A DNA stretch of 6,000 nucleotides from Lentimicrobiaceae bacterium (GTDB taxonomy: Bacteria; Bacteroidota; Bacteroidia; Bacteroidales; Lentimicrobiaceae): contig JAQVEI010000123.1 of NCBI GenBank assembly GCA_028697695.1, positions 927-6,926 on the forward strand, in the 5' to 3' direction. Position numbers and translations under genes: made by a program. Of the stretch, positions 1-5,308 are shown piece by piece. Within the stretch, counting starts at the first letter, position 1. Every line of letters begins with the position of its first letter. The notes beneath the pieces are model-generated. The model was given only the letters and a program-made list of their open reading frames with translations. It searched no databases and had not been told where the DNA came from.

Positions 1-1018
1 CGTTTTGCTGCTGTGCATTTAACAAGTTCTGCTGAGGCTGGTTAAGCATCATTAGCTGTTGCTCATTATACAGGCTATCCCTTAAGCCGATATACTTTTC
101 CAGATAAGTATAAGCAATGGCCGGTTGTTTTAACGCCATTGTAATACGGGCAAGCTTTGAATACGCGCTTAACGCCAGCTCCCGCTGGTCTGCAAGACGG
201 GCAATGTGCAATCCCCCTTCGAGGCTTTGATAGGCTTCTACATTCTTTCCTCTTGCAAAATAAACTTCACCCAGTTGAATAAGTGCGGCAGCTTCATAGT
301 GCATATTTTTTAATAACCGGGAACTTTCCAATGCCTGATTCAGAAAGCTTTCTGCAGGAGCCAATTCACCTTTTTCGAAATACAATTCACCCAAAGCTGA
401 ATAAATTACCACCATCTGAAACTGGTTCATTTTCCATTGCCTGCCCGGGCTACTCATTCCTTCAGTTTCAGCGCTGACAGCTTCATCAGCAATACCCAGG
501 TTGAGAGAGGAGGCTTCCAGGTCTTGTCTGGATGCCAACTCCTTCATAATATTCATTGCCTGAGTGTAGTAGTAAAGCGCAAGGTCTGTTTGTCGCTTTT
601 CTTTGTAAATGACTCCCAGATTTATCGCCGAGTTGGCTGCCTCTGAAATCATGAAGTGGCGGTTAAAATAATCCAGTGCATTGAGGCTGTGAAGAACAGC
701 TTTATCAAAATTCCTGAGTTTTGCATGTACCATTCCCAGGTTGTAATGAGCATTGGCCCAACCTATGGAATCACCGGCCTCCTTATAGGCTTCTGCCTCA
801 CGGGCAAGATAAGCGGAAGCATCGCGATAAGCATGCATGGCCAGTGCCTGCCGGGAAAGTTGTCGCAGTATAACCGCCTGAGAAGCAGCATCAGAATTGT
901 TTTCCAGTACCAACTTCAGGCTATCGGTGTTTTGGGCATATAAAGACGACACGATCAAAAGGATAAATATAATAAGCTTTATCCCTAAAGACCAGACTCT
1001 GTAAAAACCGATATGCAT
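1..1018 (-). CDS. Secreted/membrane TPR-repeat protein, probable signalling protein (C-terminus beyond window)
   Basis: The minus strand is open from an ATG at 1018-1016 to the window edge, giving 339 codons with no stop; the gene is therefore partial at its 3' end. Residues 1-28 form a signal peptide: a hydrophobic stretch (LGIKLIIFILLIVSSLYA) followed by a likely cut before QNTDSL. The rest is helical tetratricopeptide repeats, with recognisable units near 86-119, 126-159, 201-234, 241-274 and 280-313. A less regular stretch (about 166-200) separates the second and third. The last visible residues (LRDSLYNEQQ, then a Gln-rich run from about 320) resemble the junction in Bacteroidota proteins where periplasmic TPRs lead into a coiled coil, a membrane helix and a histidine-kinase, LytTR or LuxR-type output domain; which one, if any, cannot be seen. 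An in-frame TAA at 1048-1046 limits the N-terminus. It starts 17 bases after the radical SAM gene and is probably cotranscribed with it. Confidence 0.85.
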   Translation of the reverse strand, partial: MHIGFYRVWSLGIKLIIFILLIVSSLYAQNTDSLKLVLENNSDAASQAVILRQLSRQALAMHAYRDASAYLAREAEAYKEAGDSIGWANAHYNLGMVHAKLRNFDKAVLHSLNALDYFNRHFMISEAANSAINLGVIYKEKRQTDLALYYYTQAMNIMKELASRQDLEASSLNLGIADEAVSAETEGMSSPGRQWKMNQFQMVVIYSALGELYFEKGELAPAESFLNQALESSRLLKNMHYEAAALIQLGEVYFARGKNVEAYQSLEGGLHIARLADQRELALSAYSKLARITMALKQPAIAYTYLEKYIGLRDSLYNEQQLMMLNQPQQNLLNAQQQN

Positions 1019-1035
1019 CGTCTCTTGCAAGCTTT

Positions 1036-2004
1036 CTACTTTATTTTAAGTTCAGTTTTTGATTCAAATGGATATAAACCGGTAAAATCGGGAAGATAAT
1101 AGTCACTGCTTTCCATTTCCTGAATATATCCTTTATCCATGCCCAGCTTCTGCATGTGCGCGACCACCCGGCCATATTCTTCTACAGTGAGATAGCGATT
1201 TAAACCAGGCAGGGCAGCTACACCGGGCATAGGATAATATTGCGACATCAGGGATATCGGGATGCGGGGCGAAAAATTATCTGCTATTAAATTCAGCACA
1301 CCCAGGCTATTTTCAATGTAACCGGGAAGAACCAAATGCCGGATTAAAATACCACTTCTGGCAATTTCATTTTCATCGGTAATCAGCACACGCCCTTTTT
1401 GTCTTATCATCTCACCTATGGCGGTTAAGACAGTTTGAGTATAGTGACTTACGCCTGAGAAAGATCTTGCCAACTCCTCATCTGAATATTTAAAATCCGG
1501 CAAGTAAACGTCAACCATACCTTCAAGCGATCTTAAAGTTTCCGGCTTATCGTATCCATTTGAATTGTATATGATGGTTGGATAACGTCCCATCTGATTC
1601 AACATGCCAATAATACGTTTCATTTGCGGCACCTGATGAGAAGGCGAAACAAAGCCAAGGGCGTGGCATCCCTGATCCAGGCAGTCACAAATACGACGAA
1701 CTACCTCATCGTAATTAAGCTCAGCTATTTCAGCCTTATAATCAGGCTTACTTATCTGAATGTTTTGACAATAAACACATTGCAGATTACACCTGCCAAA
1801 AAATACATTACACAAACCTGCATCGCCCGAAAAGCAAGGCTCCTCTCCCTTGTGAATACATACGGAAACCACACCGGAGCTGCTTCCACTTTTGCAATAA
1901 CCGTTTTGGCCCAGATTGCGGTTGACATTACAGTTTCTGGGACAGACATTGCACAAGCTCAAGTCTGTATCAAAAAGTCCGGATGTATGTGTGGGATAAA
2001 TCAT
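1036..2004 (-). CDS. PflX-type radical SAM iron-sulfur protein (COG1313-like)
   Basis: The gene encodes 322 residues. The radical SAM CxxxCxxC motif is at C72-C76-C79 (GRCNLQCVYCQN) and should hold the [4Fe-4S] cluster that cleaves S-adenosylmethionine. An N-terminal cysteine cluster, C18xxCPRxxC25 plus C37, precedes it, followed by HKGEEP (51-56) and SGDAG; this order is typical of the PflX/COG1313 branch related to pyruvate formate-lyase activases. Further conserved blocks are NSNGYD (147-152), DVYLPDFKY (165-173), RHLVLPG (222-228) and SQYYP (254-258). The length fits the family and the protein looks intact. An in-frame TAA three codons before the ATG (2004-2002) fixes the start; no Shine-Dalgarno sequence is visible. 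The family's substrate is, to my knowledge, not established; the activase link is by homology and no glycyl radical enzyme gene lies in the window. It is the first gene of a probable two-gene unit with the TPR protein. Family assignment is firm; function is not. Confidence 0.93.
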   Translation of the reverse strand: MIYPTHTSGLFDTDLSLCNVCPRNCNVNRNLGQNGYCKSGSSSGVVSVCIHKGEEPCFSGDAGLCNVFFGRCNLQCVYCQNIQISKPDYKAEIAELNYDEVVRRICDCLDQGCHALGFVSPSHQVPQMKRIIGMLNQMGRYPTIIYNSNGYDKPETLRSLEGMVDVYLPDFKYSDEELARSFSGVSHYTQTVLTAIGEMIRQKGRVLITDENEIARSGILIRHLVLPGYIENSLGVLNLIADNFSPRIPISLMSQYYPMPGVAALPGLNRYLTVEEYGRVVAHMQKLGMDKGYIQEMESSDYYLPDFTGLYPFESKTELKIK

Positions 2005-2101
2005 AGATTTTTAACTGGAATCAAGTGAAACTTATAGCTCCTGCACACGTAGAGAATTATTTTTGGTTTATTTTTTGACATATCAACTTATTACTCCATT
2101 T

Positions 2102-2166
2102 TTTAACGAATTGATTAATATATAATTACAGGAAAACCAACGAGAATCGTTGGTTGATTCGTTAAA
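2102..2166. repeat. Nested inverted repeat with four AACGA/TCGTT boxes
   Basis: The outer arms are TTTAACGAAT (2102-2111) and ATTCGTTAAA (2157-2166), a perfect 10-base inverted repeat. Inside it, placed next to the right arm, is a second perfect inverted repeat, AACCAACGA (2135-2143) and TCGTTGGTT (2147-2155), with a 3-base centre GAA. The pentamer AACGA thus occurs twice direct (2105, 2139) and twice inverted (2147, 2159). Transcribed on either strand it could fold into a 9-bp hairpin on top of a 10-bp stem with a 23-base one-sided bulge. No long T-run follows on the plus strand; on the minus strand the inner hairpin is followed only by a short TTTT, so a terminator is a weak reading. A multi-site operator, an mRNA leader structure, or a small transposon remnant are alternatives. 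Confidence 0.75.
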
Positions 2167-2189
2167 TTTGTCAGTATTTCATGAAAAGT

Positions 2190-2203
2190 GTAAAACATTT
2201 TTA
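2190..2203 (+). repeat. Direct repeat copy 1 (GTAAAACATTTTTA)
   Basis: This 14-base string is repeated exactly at 2359-2372, 169 bases downstream, in the same orientation. Both copies are preceded by an AAAAG or CAAAA run. In AT-rich DNA a 14-base match may be chance, but two exact copies in one spacer are worth marking. The role is unknown. Confidence 0.5.
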
Positions 2204-2229
2204 TGCCAGGATTTTATAATATTACTATT

Positions 2230-2244
2230 GAACTGAACTGAACT
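2230..2244 (+). repeat. Short tandem repeat, GAACT x3
   Basis: Three perfect head-to-tail copies of the pentamer GAACT, followed by TTT. It lies in non-coding DNA. It could be a slippage-prone tract or a chance run; no function can be read from it. Confidence 0.6.
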
Positions 2245-2286
2245 TTAAAAAGCACGATATGAGTACTTGATGCCGTTGTTGGCCTT

Positions 2287-2337
2287 TGTAAAATGTAAAT
2301 TTATTTTACATTACTCATTTACATGATTTTTATGTAA
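2287..2337. repeat. Cluster of TGTAA/TTACA motifs with small hairpin
   Basis: Within 51 bases there are three TGTAA (2287, 2294, 2333) and two TTACA (2306, 2319) motifs. Two of them form a perfect inverted repeat, AATGTAAA (2292-2299) and TTTACATT (2305-2312), with a 5-base centre. TGTAAAAT (2287-2294) and ATTTTACA (2303-2310) give an alternative pairing in a shifted register. The layout resembles a regulator binding array more than a terminator. It lies just downstream, on the minus strand, of the candidate promoter at 2354-2384. Confidence 0.5.
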
Positions 2338-2353
2338 CCTATTGATTACCAGA

Positions 2354-2384
2354 CAAAAGTAAAACATTTTTAAATAGAAAGCAA
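2354..2384 (-). promoter_or_regulatory. Candidate Bacteroidota-type promoter for the minus-strand operon
   Basis: On the minus strand TTG (2384-2382) is followed after 20 bases by TACTTTTG (2361-2354), a full match to the TAnnTTTG -7 element used by the Bacteroidota primary sigma factor, with spacing in the usual range. Transcription would start near 2347 and give the radical SAM mRNA a leader of about 340 bases that includes the TTTACA cluster and the nested inverted repeat. A weaker, closer element (TAAGTTTC, just upstream of the gene) has no good -33 partner. Short motifs of this kind also occur by chance. Confidence 0.35.
2359..2372 (+). repeat. Direct repeat copy 2 (GTAAAACATTTTTA)
   Basis: Exact second copy of the 14-base string at 2190-2203. 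Its left end overlaps the -7 element of the candidate minus-strand promoter and the remainder lies in the spacer toward the -33 element, so a protein bound here could affect that promoter. This link is inference. Confidence 0.5.
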
Positions 2385-2678
2385 TAGATAAACCTTATTT
2401 TGGGTATAAATACCTACTTGTATAAAAATTATTAATGTTCACCTAAGTATAAACCACCATGCGAAATATGGCGCTTATTTTTCTGGAAATTTGCATAAAA
2501 TTTAAATTTGAAGAAAAATTTAGCAAAAAGATGTCGCTTAGATGCTTGAATCATTGTATAGTACTGATTATGTGAGTATTGCTTTATCAAAAAAATCATT
2601 AGTATCGCCTCAGGTTTCATGAGTTAGCATATAACAGTACGGCATATAAACTGTCAGCCAACAATAAATGAGATAAAT

Positions 2679-2689
2679 ATTGTTACAAT
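2679..2689. promoter_or_regulatory. 11-bp palindrome upstream of the ROK operon
   Basis: ATTGT-T-ACAAT is a perfect odd-length palindrome ending 58 bases before the ROK start codon. It overlaps the TTG (2689-2691) that is the best, though weak, -33 candidate. It may be an upstream operator half of a two-site arrangement with the palindrome at 2731-2747, but the arms differ in sequence, so a shared binding protein is not shown. Confidence 0.3.
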
Positions 2690-2722
2690 TGCCAGTTTCA
2701 ATACAATAAATCAATACTTTTA
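2689..2722 (+). promoter_or_regulatory. Weak candidate promoter for the ROK-symporter operon
   Basis: TACTTTTA (2715-2722) matches TAnnTTTG except at the last base, and TTG at 2689-2691 lies 23 bases upstream, slightly long for this promoter class. Start of transcription would be near 2729, giving a leader of about 20 bases and placing the palindrome at 2731-2747 directly on the first transcribed bases. This is the best promoter-like match close to the gene; confidence is low. Confidence 0.25.
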
Positions 2723-2730
2723 CCTAAAAA

Positions 2731-2747
2731 TATTTAAGTATTAAATA
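2731..2747. promoter_or_regulatory. Palindrome abutting the ROK start codon, candidate operator
   Basis: TATTTAA-GTA-TTAAATA is a perfect inverted repeat with 7-base arms that ends exactly one base before the ATG at 2748. An AT-rich palindrome at the start of a repressor gene is the expected place for an autoregulatory site, and known ROK repressors of the NagC/Mlc type bind AT-rich operators. Because the arms are A/T only, chance is a real alternative. The right arm also carries the in-frame TAA (2742-2744) that limits the ROK reading frame. Confidence 0.4.
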
Positions 2748-4034
2748 ATGAATGGAATAAATTTACTATTTGATCAATCAGTATCGTTAAGCAAGATCAG
2801 TCAGAGCCAGTATAAGAAGTTGCAATTGAAAGTTATTCTGCTAAGAGAGCTTTATTACAATGCGCCCATGTCAATCCATGATCTTACGCAGGTTACGCGG
2901 ATGAGTACACCCACCATTACCCGTGCTTTGGATGAATTAATGGCTGAAGGACTAATCATTGATCATGGAATTGGTGAATCTACAGGGGGGCGTCCTCCCT
3001 GGATGTGTGGTATGAATCCGGCTTCCTGGTATGTTATGGGTATAGATTTAGAGCGTGCCTATATAAAAATGGCACTATTTGACATGCAGAATAATCCGGT
3101 GGGCGAAATACAGGAACTTAACGAGGGGTTGGATGATATTGATGATATTATAGGCTTTATTGCATCCAAAGCAGAGGGATTGCTTTCCGCGAATAATATT
3201 GAAAAAAAGAAGGTACTGGGCATTGGACTGTCATTGCCCGGCCTTATCGATATCAGGACAGGGCTGTCATATACCTATTTGAATTTTGACAGGCCTCCGG
3301 CTGAATTGCTGTATCAAAGAATAGGAATACCGATTTTCATTGAACAGGACACGCGTTGCATGGCCTGGGGCGAACAAGCCTTTGGACTGGCAAAGAACCA
3401 TCAAAATGTGCTTTGTCTGAATGTAGGTTCGGGAATTGGCTTAAGCCTTATCTTGAACGGGAAAATTTTCAGTGGCCATTCGGGGTACGCCGGAGAGTTT
3501 GGACACATACAATTGGTACCCAATGGCCGGCTGTGCCATTGCGGAAAAATTGGTTGTATAGAAACAGTGGCTTCCGGAAAAATTATAGTGTCCAGGGCCA
3601 GAGAAGAGCTTAGTGCAGGAGCCGATTCACTCATTCAACAACTGGTGGGTAACAACTTAAAGAAGGTTAATCTCAAAACCATACTTAAGGCTGCCGAGAT
3701 GAATGATCAGTTTGCCGTTCATTTGCTTTCGGATGCCGGCGATGCACTGGGCAAAGGGATTTCAACACTTATACACTTATTTGATCCCGAACTGATAATT
3801 ATCGGTGGCGAAATGTCCAAAGCTGCCAACGTACTAATACCCCCTATTGAGCGGAATCTGAATATTTATGCTATTTCACGCATCAGGCGCGATGCACGAA
3901 TTGTTGCCTCCGTGCTTGGTGACAACGCAAAGCTACTGGGAACACTGGCCATGACCATGCATCATGTATTTTATGAACAACACGACAACGAACTACAAAA
4001 AGCAACCATATCTCTTAATCCAGTTCAGGCATGA
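2748..4034 (+). CDS. ROK-family transcriptional regulator (NagC/XylR-like)
   Basis: The protein has 428 residues. Residues about 24-85 form a winged helix-turn-helix, with the recognition helix near 52-66 (MSTPTITRALDELM) and a wing ending in the conserved GGRPP (80-84). From 95 on it is a ROK sugar-kinase-like domain. The ROK zinc site is complete (H253, then C263, C265, C270 in CHCGKIGCIE), as are GEFGH (249-253) and DPELIIIGG (346-354). D201 (EQD) sits where ROK kinases have the catalytic Asp. The ATP phosphate loop, usually DIGGTK, reads DLERAY (100-105) and lacks both glycines and the threonine, so kinase activity is unlikely; the protein should bind DNA and a sugar ligand. An in-frame TAA at 2742-2744 fixes the start. 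It heads an operon, its stop overlapping the symporter start by 4 bases, and probably controls that operon and itself. Confidence 0.94.
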   Translation: MNGINLLFDQSVSLSKISQSQYKKLQLKVILLRELYYNAPMSIHDLTQVTRMSTPTITRALDELMAEGLIIDHGIGESTGGRPPWMCGMNPASWYVMGIDLERAYIKMALFDMQNNPVGEIQELNEGLDDIDDIIGFIASKAEGLLSANNIEKKKVLGIGLSLPGLIDIRTGLSYTYLNFDRPPAELLYQRIGIPIFIEQDTRCMAWGEQAFGLAKNHQNVLCLNVGSGIGLSLILNGKIFSGHSGYAGEFGHIQLVPNGRLCHCGKIGCIETVASGKIIVSRAREELSAGADSLIQQLVGNNLKKVNLKTILKAAEMNDQFAVHLLSDAGDALGKGISTLIHLFDPELIIIGGEMSKAANVLIPPIERNLNIYAISRIRRDARIVASVLGDNAKLLGTLAMTMHHVFYEQHDNELQKATISLNPVQA

Positions 4035-5296
4035 CTAATTCTTCTGCATCGGAGCGTGGAACTTATCTGCGCTCTATCATTATCATTGGCATTCTATATT
4101 TTATTTTTGGTTTTGTAACCTGGCTCAATGGTACTTTAATTCCCTTTTTGAAGCTGGCTTGTGAATTGAGTAATCTGCAGGCCTATTTAGTAACTTTTGC
4201 TTTTTACATTTCCTATCTGGTTATGGCCCCTCCATCCTCATGGGTTCTGCATAAAACAGGATTCAAAAATGGTATGGCACTGGGATTGTTTATCATGGCT
4301 CTTGGATCGCTTGTGTTTATCCCTGCCTCACTCACGCGCGAGTATGGCTTATTTTTGACCGGTCTATTTATACAGGGCTCGGGCCTGGCATTATTACAAA
4401 CAGCAGCCAACCCCTACGTTACTATTATTGGTCCCCGCGAAAGCGCTGCCCGAAGAATAGCCATAATGGGCATTTGCAATAAAGTAGCTGGCACCCTCGG
4501 ACCCATTGTGCTGGGAGCCATCATTTTAAAAGGCGCCGAAGAAGCCAAAGTAAAAATCGCAGCGGCTACCGCTGTGGCAAAAGACCAGCTCTTAGACAAC
4601 CTGGCCAGAGGTGTTATCAATCCTTATATAGTAATGGCTGTAATACTGGTACTGTTGGCCATTATGATAGTGTTTTCGGGGTTGCCCCAGATTGATACCG
4701 ACCAGGAAGAACCTGATGCTACAGCCAGGCATTCCGTTAAAAAACACTGGTATGCTTTTCCACATCTTATTTTGGGATTTATCGCCTTGTTCTTTTATGT
4801 TGGTGTAGAAGTTATGGCTGGAGATACTATTGGACTTTACGGCACATATATGGGAATATCCCTGGATTATTCCAAATATTTTACAAGCCTTACACTTATT
4901 TCAATGGTCATAGGGTACATTGTCGGTATTATTACTATACCTACCTACATAAAACAGCATACGGCCCTGAGTATTTCAGCCATTTTAGGCATAATCTTTA
5001 CTTTAATTGCTTTGTTTACCCAGGGATTTGTGAGCGTTGCTTTTATTGCATTGCTGGGCTTCGCCAATGCAATGGTGTGGCCTTCCATCTGGCCACTGGC
5101 ACTTGCCGGACTGGGTAAGTTTACAAAAGCGGGGTCGGCATTGCTGGTTATGGGCATTGCCGGGGGAGCTGTTATACCACTGGCATATGCAAAACTTGGC
5201 GAAGTGGTGGGAAGCCAGCAGGCATACTGGATAATGGTGCCCTTATATATGTTTATCCTGTTTTATGGATGGATGGGGCATAAAATTAAAAATTAA
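4031..5296 (+). CDS. MFS sugar:proton symporter, FHS family (NagP/GluP-like)
   Basis: This 421-residue inner-membrane protein has the hydrophobic pattern of 12 transmembrane helices, in two groups of six split by a charged cytoplasmic loop at about 219-240. Hallmarks of the fucose-hexose symporter family, glucose/galactose and GlcNAc branch, are FGFVTWLNG (26-34), the PSSW turn (68-71), GLALLQTAANPYV (118-130), IMGICNKVAG (145-154) and VEVMAGDTIGLYG (259-271). Length and both ends look complete. The likely role is proton-driven uptake of a hexose or N-acetylhexosamine such as glucose, galactose or GlcNAc; the exact sugar cannot be read from the sequence. The start ATG lies in the end of the ROK gene (ATGA overlap), which suggests translational coupling, and the nucleotidyltransferase gene follows after 12 bases. 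Control by the ROK regulator is inferred from the operon. Confidence 0.93.
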   Translation: MTNSSASERGTYLRSIIIIGILYFIFGFVTWLNGTLIPFLKLACELSNLQAYLVTFAFYISYLVMAPPSSWVLHKTGFKNGMALGLFIMALGSLVFIPASLTREYGLFLTGLFIQGSGLALLQTAANPYVTIIGPRESAARRIAIMGICNKVAGTLGPIVLGAIILKGAEEAKVKIAAATAVAKDQLLDNLARGVINPYIVMAVILVLLAIMIVFSGLPQIDTDQEEPDATARHSVKKHWYAFPHLILGFIALFFYVGVEVMAGDTIGLYGTYMGISLDYSKYFTSLTLISMVIGYIVGIITIPTYIKQHTALSISAILGIIFTLIALFTQGFVSVAFIALLGFANAMVWPSIWPLALAGLGKFTKAGSALLVMGIAGGAVIPLAYAKLGEVVGSQQAYWIMVPLYMFILFYGWMGHKIKN

Positions 5297-5308
5297 AACC
5301 TGACTATA

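Larger units (their letters stand above)
2029..2747. other. Gene-free divergent intergenic region
   Basis: About 740 bases separate the minus-strand radical SAM gene from the plus-strand ROK operon. The stretch is strongly AT-rich with short low-complexity runs, and I find no convincing protein gene, tRNA or known riboswitch core. A 62-codon minus-strand frame (2620-2432) is of biased Lys/Phe/Tyr composition and looks like chance. What the region does hold is a series of inverted and direct repeats plus promoter-like elements, listed separately. It is long for a Bacteroidota spacer, so it may carry leaders of both operons, an unannotated small RNA, or the remains of a decayed gene; the sequence alone does not decide. 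Confidence 0.8.

Noticed and set aside
283..943. Three plus-strand frames of 64-95 codons
   Set aside because: They overlap the continuous minus-strand TPR gene, which has a signal peptide and regular repeats.
1624..2028. 134-codon plus-strand open frame
   Set aside because: It lies antisense to the radical SAM gene, whose cysteine motifs and length prove the minus strand is the coding one.
2058..2065. Perfect plus-strand TAnnTTTG match (TATTTTTG); others at 2163-2170 and 2503-2510
   Set aside because: None has a TTG or TTTG at the proper distance upstream, and all are far from the ROK start; such strings are common in AT-rich DNA.
2135..2155. Inner hairpin read as an intrinsic terminator
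   Set aside because: No T-run follows on the plus strand and only a short one on the minus strand, and the flanking genes diverge, so no transcript is expected to end here.
2432..2620. 62-codon minus-strand open frame in the intergenic region
   Set aside because: Its composition (Lys, Phe, Tyr, Ile, Asn) is what AT-rich non-coding DNA gives by chance. No domain, signal peptide or clear ribosome binding site supports it.
2627..2649. Direct repeat GCATATAA at 2627 and 2642
   Set aside because: Eight AT-rich bases repeated at a 15-base pitch is within chance expectation here and matches no known site.
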